Assembly (NCBI RefSeq): GCF_016583795.1
Contig: NZ_NRRS01000009.1
Location: 1-64,000, forward strand
DNA: 64,000 nt
Source of the DNA: Rhabdochromatium marinum
GTDB taxonomy: Bacteria > Pseudomonadota > Gammaproteobacteria > Chromatiales > Chromatiaceae
Reading direction: 5' to 3'
Numbering within the stretch: the first letter of the stretch is position 1; each line of letters starts with the position of its first letter. The translations under genes were made by a program, and so were the position numbers. The notes under the pieces were generated by a model. It made no database searches. It was not told the origin of the DNA and saw nothing but the letters and a program-made list of their open reading frames with translations. Below, one piece after another: positions 53,600 through 63,920 of the stretch.

Positions 53600-56197
53600 T
53601 TATTGTGGCATTGCGTGCCCCGGTAGCGAATGAAATTGCAGTTGCCCGTTCTGAAGATTGATGTCGATCAGATCACCGGGTTTGAAATGGCCGGCCAGAA
53701 TCTGCTGGGCGAGCGGGTTCTCCAGCTGGGTACGAATGGCCCGTTTCAGCGGTCGGGCACCATAGACGGGATCGAAGCCGGCTTCACCCAGGTGATCAAT
53801 GGCCGCGTCGCTGATTTGCAGGCCGATGTCGCGTCCAGCCAGGCGTTCGCGCAGGTAGTGGAGCTGGATGCCAGCGATGGCGCGAATCTGCTCAATATCG
53901 AGCGGGTGGAAGACCACAATTTCATCAAGACGATTGATGAACTCGGGGCGGAAGGCCTGGCGCAGAATGCCCATGACGGCCGCCTTCATCTCGTCATAAT
54001 TGGCCTCGCCGGCGGTTTGCTGGATGACATCCGAGCCGAGATTGGAGGTCATCACAATGGCGGCGTTGCGGAAGTCCACGGTGCGACCCTGACCATCGGT
54101 GAGCCGGCCGTCATCCAGCACTTGCAGCAGCACATTGAAGACATCCGGGTGGGCCTTCTCGATCTCATCGAGCAGGATCAGGCTGTAGGGCTGTCGGCGC
54201 ACGGCTTCGGTCAGATAGCCGCCTTCATCATAGCCAACATAGCCGGGCGGGGCGCCAATCAGGCGCGCCACCGAGTGCTTCTCCATGAACTCGGACATGT
54301 CGATGCGCACCAGGGATTCCTCGGTATCGAACAGAAAGTGCGCCAGCGCCTTGCACAGCTCGGTCTTGCCCACCCCGGTGGGGCCGAGAAACAGGAAGGA
54401 GCCAATGGGGCGGTTGGGGTCGGACAGCCCGGCGCGGGAGCGGCGGATGGCATTGGACACGGCACGCACGGCTTCTTGCTGGCCGACCACCCGTTGCTGC
54501 AGGGCTTCTTCCATGCGCAGCAGTTTGTCCCGCTCGCCTTCGAGCATTTTTGACACCGGGATGTTGGTCCATTTGGACACAATCTCGGCGATTTCCTCAT
54601 CGCTGACTTTGTTGCGTAGCAGGCGGTTGCTGCTCTGTTTGCTGTCACTGGCGGCGGCCAGGCGCTTTTCGAGTTCCGGAATACGTCCGTATTGCAGCTC
54701 CGACATGCGGGTCAAATCGCCCGCGCGGCGCGCGGTTTCCAGCTCCACCCGGGCGCGATCGAGTTCTTCCTTGATGTGTGCGGTGCCTTGGACAGCGGCT
54801 TTTTCGGACTGCCAGATGTCATTGAGGTCAGCAAACTCGCGTTCCAGCTTGGCGATGTCGTCTTGCAGATCGCCGAGGCGCTTCTTGGAGGCCTCATCCG
54901 CTTCTTTTTTCAGCGCCTCGCGTTCGATTTTGAGCTGAATCAGACGGCGGTCAAGTTTGTCCATTTCCTCGGGCATGGAGTCGATTTCCATGCGAATCTG
55001 CGAGGCGGCCTCATCGATCAGATCAATCGCCTTGTCCGGCAGCTGGCGATCCGTGATGTAGCGGTGCGACAAGGTGGCGGCGGCGATGATAGCCGGGTCG
55101 GTGATCTCAACCGCATGATGCACTTCGTAGCGTTCCTTGAGGCCCCTCAGGATGGCGATGGTATCTTCCACGCTTGGCTCTTGCACCAGAACCTTCTGGA
55201 AACGGCGTTCGAGCGCGGCGTCCTTCTCGACATACTTGCGATATTCGTCCAGGGTGGTGGCGCCGATGCAGTGCAGCTCACCGCGCGCTAGTGCGGGCTT
55301 GAGCATGTTGCCGGCGTCCATGGCGCCCTCAGCCTTGCCGGCGCCGACCATAGTGTGCAGCTCATCAATAAACAAAATGATGTTGCCTTCCTGGCGGGCG
55401 ACATCATTGAGTACCGCCTTCAGGCGTTCCTCGAACTCGCCGCGGAACTTGGCTCCGGCAATGAGCGCGGCCATGTCGAGCGCCAGTAGGCGCTTGGTTT
55501 TGAGGCCCTCGGGCACTTCACCGTTGACGATGCGCTGCGCCAGTCCCTCGACGATGGCGGTTTTGCCCACCCCCGGCTCGCCGATCAGCACTGGGTTGTT
55601 CTTGGTGCGCCGTGCGAGCACCTGAATGGTGCGGCGGATTTCATCATCGCGTCCGATCACCGGGTCGAGCTTGCCCTGTTCGGCGCGCTCGGTCAGATCG
55701 ATGCTGTATTTCTCCAGGGCCTGGCGCTGTTCCTCGGCGTTGGGATCCTCGACCTTCTGGCCGCCGCGCATGTTGTCGATGGCGCGTTCAAGCGCGTTTT
55801 TGCTCGCTCCGGCGTCGCGCAGGGCACCGCCGAGTTCGCCCTTGTCCTCCAGCGCCGCGAGCACGAACAGCTCGGAGCTGATGTACTGATCATTACGCGT
55901 CTGCGCGAGCTTGTCGGTGACGTTGAGCATCCGGTTCAGGCTGTTGGAGAGGGTCACATCTCCGCCGGTGCCCGAGACCTGGGGCTGGCGCTCCAGCGCT
56001 TCACCCAGCGCCGAGCGCAGGCGATTGACATTCACATCCGCTTGCGTGAGCAGGTGACGTACACTGCCACCGTCCTGATCGAGCAGCGCGATCATCAGGT
56101 GCAACGGCTCAATGAACTGGTGGTCGCGACCGACGGCGAGACTCTGCGCATCGGCCAGCGCCATCTGAAACTTACTGGTCAGCTTATCCATTCGCAT
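53600..56197 (-). CDS. clpB: ATP-dependent disaggregase ClpB
   Basis: ClpB is the Hsp100 ring ATPase that works with DnaK to dissolve aggregates. The 865-residue protein begins [20 protein letters not shown] with the double Clp N-domain. The first AAA module has Walker [14 protein letters not shown] and Walker [11 protein letters not shown] coiled-coil M-domain lies at about 410-530. The second module has [14 protein letters not shown] and [14 protein letters not shown]. The C-terminal D2-small domain ends normally. GGAGAA precedes the ATG at 56197. A sigma-32-like promoter is seen 39-66 bases upstream of the start codon. Confidence 0.97.
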   Translation of the reverse strand: MRMDKLTSKFQMALADAQSLAVGRDHQFIEPLHLMIALLDQDGGSVRHLLTQADVNVNRLRSALGEALERQPQVSGTGGDVTLSNSLNRMLNVTDKLAQTRNDQYISSELFVLAALEDKGELGGALRDAGASKNALERAIDNMRGGQKVEDPNAEEQRQALEKYSIDLTERAEQGKLDPVIGRDDEIRRTIQVLARRTKNNPVLIGEPGVGKTAIVEGLAQRIVNGEVPEGLKTKRLLALDMAALIAGAKFRGEFEERLKAVLNDVARQEGNIILFIDELHTMVGAGKAEGAMDAGNMLKPALARGELHCIGATTLDEYRKYVEKDAALERRFQKVLVQEPSVEDTIAILRGLKERYEVHHAVEITDPAIIAAATLSHRYITDRQLPDKAIDLIDEAASQIRMEIDSMPEEMDKLDRRLIQLKIEREALKKEADEASKKRLGDLQDDIAKLEREFADLNDIWQSEKAAVQGTAHIKEELDRARVELETARRAGDLTRMSELQYGRIPELEKRLAAASDSKQSSNRLLRNKVSDEEIAEIVSKWTNIPVSKMLEGERDKLLRMEEALQQRVVGQQEAVRAVSNAIRRSRAGLSDPNRPIGSFLFLGPTGVGKTELCKALAHFLFDTEESLVRIDMSEFMEKHSVARLIGAPPGYVGYDEGGYLTEAVRRQPYSLILLDEIEKAHPDVFNVLLQVLDDGRLTDGQGRTVDFRNAAIVMTSNLGSDVIQQTAGEANYDEMKAAVMGILRQAFRPEFINRLDEIVVFHPLDIEQIRAIAGIQLHYLRERLAGRDIGLQISDAAIDHLGEAGFDPVYGARPLKRAIRTQLENPLAQQILAGHFKPGDLIDINLQNGQLQFHSLPGHAMPQ

Positions 56198-56235
56198 GGT
56201 GGTTCTCCGGTAATGCTTAGGGTTATTACCTCGGA

Positions 56236-56263
56236 ACTAGGGGAGGGCAGCCGATTATTCAAG
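56236..56263 (-). promoter_or_regulatory. sigma-32 (heat-shock) promoter of clpB
   Basis: On the minus strand CTTGAA (56258-56263) is followed after 14 bases by CCCCTAGT (56236-56243). The E. coli RpoH consensus is CTTGAA(A)-N11-16-CCCCATNT. Position, 39 bases before the clpB start, and gene function agree. The -35 end overlaps the last bases of a 20-bp tandem repeat. Confidence 0.75.
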
Positions 56264-56299
56264 CAGGAGTGATGCCAATCAAGCAGGAGTGATGCCAAT
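56260..56299. repeat. 20-bp perfect tandem duplication upstream of clpB
   Basis: CAAGCAGGAGTGATGCCAAT occurs twice in direct succession (56260-56279 and 56280-56299). The clpB-proximal copy supplies part of the sigma-32 -35 hexamer; the distal copy gives CTTGATT, a weaker version without a matching -10. Confidence 0.92.
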
Positions 56300-56368
56300 T
56301 TGGTTGAGACTTTATTAGAACGCTGGATGGTATCAAGGTGTGCCCAATTATAAATCTGTATTAACCTT

Positions 56369-57457
56369 TTAGCTGTTCATTTGCGCGCTGGGCCTGCCAA
56401 AATAGTAGCCTTGGTAATACTGTACACCCAGATCACGCAGTACGTGGAATTCTGACTCGGTTTCCACACCTTCCGCGAGTGTTGCTACCCCCATATCGAG
56501 CAGGTAGCGCTGGAACATTTCCAGCATCTGGCGTTTGGCTTCCGGGGCAGTGTCGATGTCGCGGATTAGCGCGATGTCAAACTTAACGTAATCCGGTGGC
56601 ACTTCTGTTAGCTCGATCAAGCGCGCCTGGCCGGCGCCAAAGTCGTCGTAGGCAAAACCGATGTTCAGCGCTTGCAGGTCATCGCGAATACGTCGGATCA
56701 GGGGCAGGTTAGTCGCAGCGGCTTCATGCATCTCAAACACGAGCTGAAGTTGTGGAAAAGCCGTGCGGATGCTCTGAACGCAGCGCAGCAGACGTTCCGG
56801 ATTGGCGAGTTCGCCGGGGTGGATGTTGAAGAAATAGCGTCCTTCAGGGCGCAGCGTGTTGGCGATCTCCAAGCCTTTTTGACGAAAGAGTTCGCTCAGG
56901 TGTACTTCCATTTCTAGGCTTTCGGCAATCTGAAACAGGGCTAATGGCGCCTGTGGCAAGTTGTCCAAGGCGCCGCGGCCGAGCATTTCATAGGCGAAGG
57001 TTGTGTCGCTGGCATCCACGATTGGTTGGAAGGCAGCGGTGACCGCTCCCTTGAGCAATAACAGTTGCAGTTCGCGCGCGCCGCGTGGCAAATTCTCGGG
57101 CAGGGCGCCGCTACGCACACTGGTGCGGTCGCTTAGGTTGTCGTCGGTGGGCTTCTGTTCAATCAGGCGGTATTCCTGATCGGCGAAGTGCAGCACATCA
57201 CCGGCGAGCAGCCCTTGTTCGCGTTCGATGCGCTGATGATTGACATAGCAACCGTTGGTTGAACCCAGGTCGCGCAGCAGAAGCTGATTCTCAATGCAGT
57301 CGAGTTCGGCATGACGGCGTGACACCTCGGTGCTGTCGAGGATCAGCGCGCAGTCCGGGTGGCGACCAACTAGAAAGGGGAACTGATACAGGTGTATGCG
57401 TCTGAGGCGTTTGGATTCACCAACATATCCTTCAAGATACCAGCTGTTTCTGACCAT
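56369..57457 (-). CDS. FHA-EAL domain protein, probable cyclic-di-GMP phosphodiesterase
   Basis: A 362-residue cytoplasmic protein. An N-terminal FHA phosphothreonine-binding domain has FPFLVGRHPDCALILDS, EVSRRHAEL and LRDLGSTNGCYVN. It is followed by an EAL domain: the signature motif reads YEMLGRG, with the Asn of FFNIHPGEL, the Glu of VFEMHE, YDDFGAGQARL, the Lys of VKFDIALIRDI and LAEGVETESEF. The metal- and substrate-binding residues are mostly kept, so activity is plausible. I chose the ATG at 57457 with GGGG ten bases upstream; an ATG at 57505 lacks a ribosome site. It is divergent from the secreted-protein gene. Confidence 0.85.
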   Translation of the reverse strand: MVRNSWYLEGYVGESKRLRRIHLYQFPFLVGRHPDCALILDSTEVSRRHAELDCIENQLLLRDLGSTNGCYVNHQRIEREQGLLAGDVLHFADQEYRLIEQKPTDDNLSDRTSVRSGALPENLPRGARELQLLLLKGAVTAAFQPIVDASDTTFAYEMLGRGALDNLPQAPLALFQIAESLEMEVHLSELFRQKGLEIANTLRPEGRYFFNIHPGELANPERLLRCVQSIRTAFPQLQLVFEMHEAAATNLPLIRRIRDDLQALNIGFAYDDFGAGQARLIELTEVPPDYVKFDIALIRDIDTAPEAKRQMLEMFQRYLLDMGVATLAEGVETESEFHVLRDLGVQYYQGYYFGRPSAQMNS

Positions 57458-57558
57458 GCCTGTGTTACCCCTTTGAACTAGCCGATTTTTGATGATACCG
57501 ATCATAATTCATACGGCTATACTGTTTATTATCCTTGAAAACCAGCGAGTCAGTTCTG

Positions 57559-60108
57559 ATGAAAAAATCGACCCGTGCGTTCCTTGTGCTGTCATCTTTT
57601 ATAGGGCTGACGCTAATCTTTGGCTCGGCTCAGGCTCAATCAACCACTTGTGCTGATTCCTGTTTGCTCGGCGAGCCGGGCGCGGAGTCGCTTTGTACTC
57701 TATGGGATGCAAATACCGGGCAGTGGATTGACGCGCCGGACCTGGGCGTTGGCTCGATGCATGATCGTGCCCGCGCGTATTTACCCTGGCTGCGGCAACA
57801 GTTGATGCCTGCCGGCGGCGTGATGAGCGCGATCTTTACCGATGCGAGCTATCAGCAGGTCGCGAGCTATGGGGGCGAGCGGGATGTTGCGATCTGGACT
57901 GGCAGCTATCTGGCCGCCGAGGCGTTGCGCCTGATGACGACCGGGGCTGAGGACGCCTTTCATCAGGTGGTGGAAACAGCCGCCACCCTGCATCGCTGGT
58001 GGAATATCCCCGGCGATCCTGGCTATCTGGCCCGCTTTGCCGCTCCTTCAAGCAGTCCGCCGGAAATCAAGGCCACCCTGCCCGGCGATGATGACGAAGT
58101 GTATCAGAACTGGCTCTATGACGGCGTGTTTTGGGACTGGCGCGGCGATGTGAGCCGTGACCAGTATCAGGGAGTGCTGCTTGGCTACTCTCTGGCTTAC
58201 GAGGCGCTGGCCGCCTGGCAGGATAATCCTGAATATGGTGCAGTTGCTCGTGCGACCATGGAGCGCTTGCGCGCGGATACGGTGGAGTTTGCCGAGCAGT
58301 TGATGCAGCGCGAGCGCCGCACGGTCAATATTAAAATCAATGATCGGACTGTGTCTCTGGACATGATGCTGGAGAACGTCGTGTATCTGACAGCGGCTAT
58401 GCCCGATGGTGTGCCGACACTGGAGATTAATCTCGACACTGGTGAGGTCAAGGGTCAGGGCATCCTGGTGTTTTGGCCCGATCCGGCGGAATATATCCGC
58501 CAGATCCCCGGGTTTGGCTGGTTTCCGTCGCTTCCACTGCCCACTCAGGCGATTCAGCTGGGAGCGGCGTTTCGCATCGCCTTGCAGATGTCAGAGCAGG
58601 TTCCAGGGTATGAAAGCCGTTCTCAGGCGCTGGCCGATTATTATGCCGCCAAGGCCGACGGTTGGCTGACGGTCGCCGAAGGCTGGAGCAATACCAATCG
58701 CTGTGGCGACGGCTATCATGGCCTCAATATCGGTTTCATGCCGGTGTATAGTTGGACACGGCTGGAAAGTGATCCGGTGCGCAAGGATCGTTTGCAGCGC
58801 AATCTGTTGCAGGGGCGCATGTGGCCAGCGGTGGCGGAAGATAAGAACGTCTTCTTTGCTTTCATTTACGCCTCTCAGGCCCCGGCCGAAACCGATACAA
58901 GCAGCATTGTCGCAGATCATGTGGCGCAACTGGCCGGTTTCCCCCCCCCACCCAATGAGGCGCGGCCAGTCAATCTGGTGGGCCAGTATCCCGAAAACCC
59001 CAGCTGTCCGGGGCTGTCGTCGGTTGCCGTGGATGTCAGCCAGCGGGTGCCGGCCAGCTTCATCTGGGAGCGTCAGCCCTGGAAATTGGAGGATCCCGGC
59101 GTGCCGAATCGCCTCTATGGCGGGGTTGATTATCTGCTGGCCTATTGGATGGGGCGGCGCTATGACTATATTGCCGATGATGCTCCCGGCACCTGTTTGC
59201 GCCCGCGCGCCATGCCGGCTGCCTCGGCTGGTGTGCTGGAAATTCCCCAGCCCAATTCGGTGCAGACCGGCATTGGTCTGGTCTCTGGTTGGTATTGCGA
59301 GGCGCGCACGCTGGACATTTCAATTGATGATGGCGTGCCGATTCCGGTCGCCTATGGCACCTCGCGCCAGGACACCCGCCCGATCTGTGGGGATACCAAT
59401 AACGGCTTCGGCTATCTGATCAACTACAACAATTTGGCCGACGGCGAGCATCGCGTGCAGGTATGGCTCGACGGGCAGCCGGCGGCACAGGCGACCTTCC
59501 AGGTTCGCACGCTTGGCGCGCCTTTCCGACAGGATCTGGCGGCCAAACAGTGGTTGGAGGACTTTCCGGCGGTGGGGCAGAGCACCCTGTTGCGCTGGCA
59601 GACGGCCAATCAGAGTTTTGTGATTGCCGGCAGCGGAACTGTGCGTGCCGCCGGACAGGCGGTCGCGCGTGCCACCGGGCCGACGGGACCAGGCTATTTG
59701 GAAATTCCCCAGCCGGACTCGGATCAGAGTGGCATTGGCTTGGTGTCTGGTTGGTATTGCACCGCCAATACCGTGTCGATTCAGATCGATGGCGGGCCTT
59801 TGCTGGAGACTGGCTATGGCACCGGCCGGGCCGATACGCTGTCGGCTTGTGGCGATACCAACAATGGCTTCGGCTTTCTAATCAACTACAACAACCTGGG
59901 TGATGGCCCCCATCAGATCACCGCCTATGCCGATGATCTGGCCTTTGCGACAGCATCCTTCAGCGTGCAGACGCTGGGCGAGCCTTTTGTGACTGGATTA
60001 ACGGCTGAGTACGGCATCCTGGATTTCCCCGCACCGGGCCTGGCCACTCAGGTGCGCTGGCAGGAGGCTAATCAGGGCTTTACCATTGTGGGGGTGAATC
60101 CACGCTGA
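57559..60108 (+). CDS. large secreted protein with duplicated C-terminal module, function unknown
   Basis: I do not recognise the family. The 849-residue protein starts MKKSTRAFLVLSSFIGLTLI, a clear signal peptide with cleavage near AQAQ. Residues 30-540 are mostly helical and rich in Trp, Tyr and Gly (DVAIWTGSYLAAEALRLM, YDGVFWDWRGDVSRDQYQG, WSNTNRCGDGYHGLNIGF), a composition like alpha-toroid carbohydrate-active proteins, but no catalytic motif is certain. The C-terminus holds two copies of a module of about 130 residues (DNA 59236-59630 and 59698-60096) sharing LEIPQP, GIGLVSGWYC, CGDTNNGFG, LINYNNL and a final RWQ-x-ANQ, each with paired cysteines. A -10-like TATACT at 57518-57523 precedes the gene. 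It is convergent with purD. Confidence 0.8.
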   Translation: MKKSTRAFLVLSSFIGLTLIFGSAQAQSTTCADSCLLGEPGAESLCTLWDANTGQWIDAPDLGVGSMHDRARAYLPWLRQQLMPAGGVMSAIFTDASYQQVASYGGERDVAIWTGSYLAAEALRLMTTGAEDAFHQVVETAATLHRWWNIPGDPGYLARFAAPSSSPPEIKATLPGDDDEVYQNWLYDGVFWDWRGDVSRDQYQGVLLGYSLAYEALAAWQDNPEYGAVARATMERLRADTVEFAEQLMQRERRTVNIKINDRTVSLDMMLENVVYLTAAMPDGVPTLEINLDTGEVKGQGILVFWPDPAEYIRQIPGFGWFPSLPLPTQAIQLGAAFRIALQMSEQVPGYESRSQALADYYAAKADGWLTVAEGWSNTNRCGDGYHGLNIGFMPVYSWTRLESDPVRKDRLQRNLLQGRMWPAVAEDKNVFFAFIYASQAPAETDTSSIVADHVAQLAGFPPPPNEARPVNLVGQYPENPSCPGLSSVAVDVSQRVPASFIWERQPWKLEDPGVPNRLYGGVDYLLAYWMGRRYDYIADDAPGTCLRPRAMPAASAGVLEIPQPNSVQTGIGLVSGWYCEARTLDISIDDGVPIPVAYGTSRQDTRPICGDTNNGFGYLINYNNLADGEHRVQVWLDGQPAAQATFQVRTLGAPFRQDLAAKQWLEDFPAVGQSTLLRWQTANQSFVIAGSGTVRAAGQAVARATGPTGPGYLEIPQPDSDQSGIGLVSGWYCTANTVSIQIDGGPLLETGYGTGRADTLSACGDTNNGFGFLINYNNLGDGPHQITAYADDLAFATASFSVQTLGEPFVTGLTAEYGILDFPAPGLATQVRWQEANQGFTIVGVNPR

Positions 60109-60127
60109 GCGCGTGTGGCCAGGTTGC

Positions 60128-61441
60128 TCATGAAGCCTGCTCTGGCGCTGTCACGCGCGCCAGGGCGCGATGGCCGATGTCGCGCCGATAGAAACCGCCG
60201 TCGAAGTGAATGTGCTCCAGGTTGGCATAAACGGTGGCGCGGGCGCTGGCCACATCCGCACCCAGAGCGGTTGCGCACAGCACCCGCCCGCCGCTGCTGA
60301 GAATTGCGCCCTCTTGGGCCTGGGTGCCGGCGTGGAAGACTTTGCAGTCGGGGGTTTGTGCCACAGCCTCCAGCCCCTGGATGATATCACCGGTCTTGGG
60401 GCGGTCAGGGTAGCCGGCGGCGGCCATGACCACGCCCAGGGCGACCCTGGAGTCCCAGTTCAATGGGGCCTCGCTCAGGTGGCCGTCGCAGGCATCCAGG
60501 CACAGTTGCACCAGATCGCTCTGTAAGCGCATCAGCAGTGGCTGGGCTTCCGGGTCGCCCAGACGACAGTTGAATTCCAGCACCCGGGGCGCGCCCTCGG
60601 CGTCGATCATCAGCCCGGCGTACAGAAAGCCGCGATAGCGCAGGCCTTCCTCGGCCAGTGCCCACACTGTGGGGCGCATGATCTCGGTCATGATGCGCTC
60701 ATGCAGTTCGGCGGTGACCACCGGTGCTGGCGAGTAGGCGCCCATGCCGCCGGTGTTGGGGCCATTGTCGCCCTCATCGCGAGCCTTGTGATCCTGCGAG
60801 CTGGCCAGAGGCACCAGCGTCTTGCCATCGACCAGCGCAATAAAACTGGCCTCTTCGCCACTCAGAAACTCCTCAATGACCAGCCGCTGTCCGGCGGCGC
60901 CAAACTGCTGCTCGCTCAGCATGGCATGCACGCTGGCGCGCGCCTGGGCCAGATCCTCGGCAATGATCACTCCTTTGCCAGCCGCAAGACCGTCGGCCTT
61001 GATCACCACCGGACGGGTGAAAGGGGCGCGGGCCTCCAGCCAAGCCAGGGCTTCAGCTTCGTCGCTGAAGCTTTGGTAGTCCGCCGTGGGGATTCCGTGG
61101 CGGGCAAGGAAATCCTTGGTGAACTGCTTGGAACCTTCCAACTGGGCCGCAGCGGCCCTGGGACCAAAGCACCGCAGCCCGGCCGCCGCAAAAGCATCGA
61201 CAATGCCAGCCACCAGCGGTGCCTCGGGGCCGACGATGGTCAGTTCCACCGCCTGCTCGCGGGCAAAGGCGACCAGACTGGGAATGTCATTGGCGCTGAT
61301 CGAAACATTCTCGATGCCAGGCTCGCGAGCCGTGCCGCCATTTCCCGGCGCGACCCAGACCCGCTCGGCCAGGGGGGATTGCCGGACTTTCCAGGCCAGC
61401 GCATGTTCGCGCCCGCCGCCGCCGATGATCAGTAGATTCAT
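60128..61441 (-). CDS. purD: phosphoribosylamine--glycine ligase
   Basis: PurD joins glycine to phosphoribosylamine in purine synthesis. The 437-residue ATP-grasp enzyme starts MNLLIIGGGGREHALAWKV, then has LEGSKQFTKDFLARHGIPTA, the ATP-binding VVIKADGLAAGKGVIIAED, DEGDNGPNTGGMGAYSPAPV and RVLEFNCRLGDPEAQPLL with metal-binding Glu and Asn. The frame is open upstream to 61723, but the family start is the ATG at 61441. It is the last gene of purH-lpxA-purD, 67 bases after lpxA. Confidence 0.96.
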   Translation of the reverse strand: MNLLIIGGGGREHALAWKVRQSPLAERVWVAPGNGGTAREPGIENVSISANDIPSLVAFAREQAVELTIVGPEAPLVAGIVDAFAAAGLRCFGPRAAAAQLEGSKQFTKDFLARHGIPTADYQSFSDEAEALAWLEARAPFTRPVVIKADGLAAGKGVIIAEDLAQARASVHAMLSEQQFGAAGQRLVIEEFLSGEEASFIALVDGKTLVPLASSQDHKARDEGDNGPNTGGMGAYSPAPVVTAELHERIMTEIMRPTVWALAEEGLRYRGFLYAGLMIDAEGAPRVLEFNCRLGDPEAQPLLMRLQSDLVQLCLDACDGHLSEAPLNWDSRVALGVVMAAAGYPDRPKTGDIIQGLEAVAQTPDCKVFHAGTQAQEGAILSSGGRVLCATALGADVASARATVYANLEHIHFDGGFYRRDIGHRALARVTAPEQAS

Positions 61442-61452
61442 GGTTGCAAATG

Positions 61453-61490
61453 CTGATAATTGGGTGACTGATAACTGAGTGACTGATACT
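61453..61490. repeat. 15-bp tandem repeat upstream of purD
   Basis: The unit CTGATAAYTGRGTGA occurs twice (61453-61467 and 61468-61482) plus a partial third copy to 61490, in the gap between lpxA and purD. It resembles the 15-bp repeat after uvrB in size and setting but not in sequence. Confidence 0.8.
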
Positions 61491-61508
61491 GGCTGAATGA
61501 GTGGCGGT

Positions 61509-62306
61509 TCAGACGCGCGGCTTGCGCTCGAAAGCGGTGAGGCCGCGACCGGAATCGCCGGCGCGGATAAAGGCCAGAATACGCTCGGTCTCGGGGCCGG
61601 GCAGTTGGGCTTCAGCCGCTTCCATGGCGCGGACGAGTGGCTGTCCAGAGCGGAACAGGAGCCGATAGACCGCCTTGATGTGACGGCGCTGCTCGGCGCT
61701 GAAGCCCTGCCGCCGCAGGCCAACGGTGTTGATGCCGATCAGGCGCGCGCGCTGGCCGTTGGTCAGTGCAAAGGGTGGAATATCCTGGGTGACGCCGCTG
61801 ACACCGCCAATCATGCAGGAATCACCGATGCGACAAAACTGATGCACCGCCACATGGCCGGAGAGAAAACAATGGTCTCCAAGCTGCACATGGCCACCAA
61901 GGGTGGCGGTATTGGCGAAAATATTATGATGGCCGACGTGACAATCATGGCCAATATGAGCAAAGGCCATCAGATAGTTGTGATCGCCGATGCAGGTGCC
62001 AGCCTCGGTCTTGACGCCCCGGCTGATGTTGACGCCTTCCTTGAAGTGATTGTGTTGCCCGATGATCAGCGGTCGCGAATCCTCCGGGCGGAAGTGGATG
62101 TCCTGCGGCTCGCTGCCCAGGGTGGCACCGTGGCAGACGCGATTGCCAACGCCCAGCACGGCCGCGCCCTCAATGCGCACATGGCTGTCGATGACGCAGT
62201 CGGCGCCGATGCGCACGCCGGCACCAATGATGGAGTAGGGGCCGATGCTGGCGCTCGGATGAATGTCGGCATCCGGTGCGACCAAAGCGCTGGGATGAAT
62301 ACTCAT
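61509..62306 (-). CDS. lpxA: LpxA-family UDP-N-acetylglucosamine acyltransferase
   Basis: A 265-residue left-handed beta-helix acyltransferase with many hexapeptide repeats ([20 protein letters not shown] at the start). The LpxA hallmarks are present: [19 protein letters not shown], the catalytic-histidine region [20 protein letters not shown], and [19 protein letters not shown], then a helical C-terminal domain with [14 protein letters not shown]. LpxA adds the first 3-hydroxyacyl chain in lipid A synthesis. It sits between purH (15-base gap) and purD, not with lpxD-fabZ-lpxB as is usual. It may therefore be a relocated or second copy; a different sugar-nucleotide acyltransferase is less likely. 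Confidence 0.88.
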   Translation of the reverse strand: MSIHPSALVAPDADIHPSASIGPYSIIGAGVRIGADCVIDSHVRIEGAAVLGVGNRVCHGATLGSEPQDIHFRPEDSRPLIIGQHNHFKEGVNISRGVKTEAGTCIGDHNYLMAFAHIGHDCHVGHHNIFANTATLGGHVQLGDHCFLSGHVAVHQFCRIGDSCMIGGVSGVTQDIPPFALTNGQRARLIGINTVGLRRQGFSAEQRRHIKAVYRLLFRSGQPLVRAMEAAEAQLPGPETERILAFIRAGDSGRGLTAFERKPRV

Positions 62307-62321
62307 GGCGTCGCTGCAGTC

Positions 62322-63920
62322 TCAGTGGCGGAAATGCCGGGTGCCGGTAAAGATCATGGCAATGTCGTGCTCATCGGCGGCGGCAATGACTTCAGCATCG
62401 CGCATGGAACCGCCGGGTTGAATCACGGCCGTGATGCCGACGGCGGCGGCTTGATCCAATCCATCGCGGAACGGGAAGAAGGCATCTGAGGCCAGCACGG
62501 CGCCCTTGACCTCCAGTCCGGCTTGTTCGGCCTTGATGGCTGCGATGCGGGCGGAATTCACCCGACTCATCTGCCCGGCACCGACCCCGATGGTCATGCG
62601 CTCGCGCGCATAGACAATGGCATTGGACTTGACAAATTTCGCCACCCGCCAGCAGAACAGCAAATCGGCCATTTCGCTTTGGCTGGGCGCCCGCGCGCTG
62701 ACTTGGCGCAGCTCGGCGGCCACCAGTTGATCGGCGCTTTGCACCAGCAGTCCGCCAGTGACGCGCTTGAAGTCGAGCGGAGCGCTGGAGCCGGCCACCG
62801 TCCAGTCGCCACAACTTAGCAGGCGGACATTTTTCTTGGCCCGCGCGGCCTCAATTGCCCCCGGGCTGACGCGCGGGGCAATGATCACCTCAACAAACTG
62901 GCGGTCGATGATCAGTTGTGCAGTGGCGGCGTCCAACTCACGGTTAAAGGCAATGATGCCGCCAAAGGCGGATTCCGGATCGGTGGCAAAGGCGCGCTCA
63001 TAAGCTTCGCTCAGGGTTGCGCCCTCGGCCACGCCACAGGGGTTGGCATGCTTGACGATGACGCAGCAGGGCGCATCGGTGAATTGCTTGACGCATTCGA
63101 GCGCCGCATCGGTGTCAGCAATGTTGTTGTAAGACAGCTCCTTGCCCTGGTGTTGCTCGACGCTGGCGATGCAGCCACCGGGGGTTCTGGGCTCGACGTA
63201 AAAGGCCGCGTGCTGATGTGGATTCTCGCCATAGCGCAGCGATTGCTGGCGGCGGAAATGCGTATGCAGGGTGCGGGGGAAGATGAGTGCATCGCTGGCT
63301 GGGGTCTGGACTTCAGCCGTGGTCCGGGCGATTTCCAGGCGTCGGCCGAGTTCATTGGCGATGGCGGCGTCATAGCTTGCGGTGTGTTCAAAGGCGCGCA
63401 CGGCGAGATCGAAGCGCAAGGCATCGCTGACCTGGCCCTGGTTGGCGTCCAGCTCCGCGATCAGGCGTGGATAGTCGCTCGGCTCCACCAGCACGGCGAC
63501 AGCGGCATGATTCTTGGCCGCTGCACGCACCAACGTCGGTCCACCGATATCGATCTGCTCAATGGCATCGGCCAGCGGGCAATTGGGATCAGCGGTTTGC
63601 TGCTCAAACGGATAGAGGTTGACCACCACCAAATCGATTGGCGCGATGCCATGTTCTTGCATCACGGCATCATCCGTGCCACGCCGCCCGAGAATGCCGC
63701 CGTGAATTTTGGGATGCAGGGTCTTGACCCGACCGTCCATCATCTCCGGGAAGCCGGTGTGGTCGGCGACCTCGGTGACTTGCAGGCCGAGTGCGCGCAA
63801 GCGGGTCGCGGTGCCGCCGGTGGACAGGATCTCAACTTGATGCTGGGCGAGAGCGGCGGCCAGCTCAGGCAGGCCGGTTTTGTCCGAAACACTGATCAGG
63901 GCGCGTCGAATGGGGTGCAT
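62322..63920 (-). CDS. purH: bifunctional AICAR formyltransferase/IMP cyclohydrolase
   Basis: PurH carries out the last two steps to IMP. The 532-residue protein has an N-terminal cyclohydrolase domain ([55 protein letters not shown]) and a C-terminal transformylase ([38 protein letters not shown] with the catalytic Lys-His, and [19 protein letters not shown]). Its start is 80 bases from the window edge. It heads the purH-lpxA-purD unit. I saw no clear PurR site in the bases available upstream. Confidence 0.97.
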   Translation of the reverse strand: MHPIRRALISVSDKTGLPELAAALAQHQVEILSTGGTATRLRALGLQVTEVADHTGFPEMMDGRVKTLHPKIHGGILGRRGTDDAVMQEHGIAPIDLVVVNLYPFEQQTADPNCPLADAIEQIDIGGPTLVRAAAKNHAAVAVLVEPSDYPRLIAELDANQGQVSDALRFDLAVRAFEHTASYDAAIANELGRRLEIARTTAEVQTPASDALIFPRTLHTHFRRQQSLRYGENPHQHAAFYVEPRTPGGCIASVEQHQGKELSYNNIADTDAALECVKQFTDAPCCVIVKHANPCGVAEGATLSEAYERAFATDPESAFGGIIAFNRELDAATAQLIIDRQFVEVIIAPRVSPGAIEAARAKKNVRLLSCGDWTVAGSSAPLDFKRVTGGLLVQSADQLVAAELRQVSARAPSQSEMADLLFCWRVAKFVKSNAIVYARERMTIGVGAGQMSRVNSARIAAIKAEQAGLEVKGAVLASDAFFPFRDGLDQAAAVGITAVIQPGGSMRDAEVIAAADEHDIAMIFTGTRHFRH

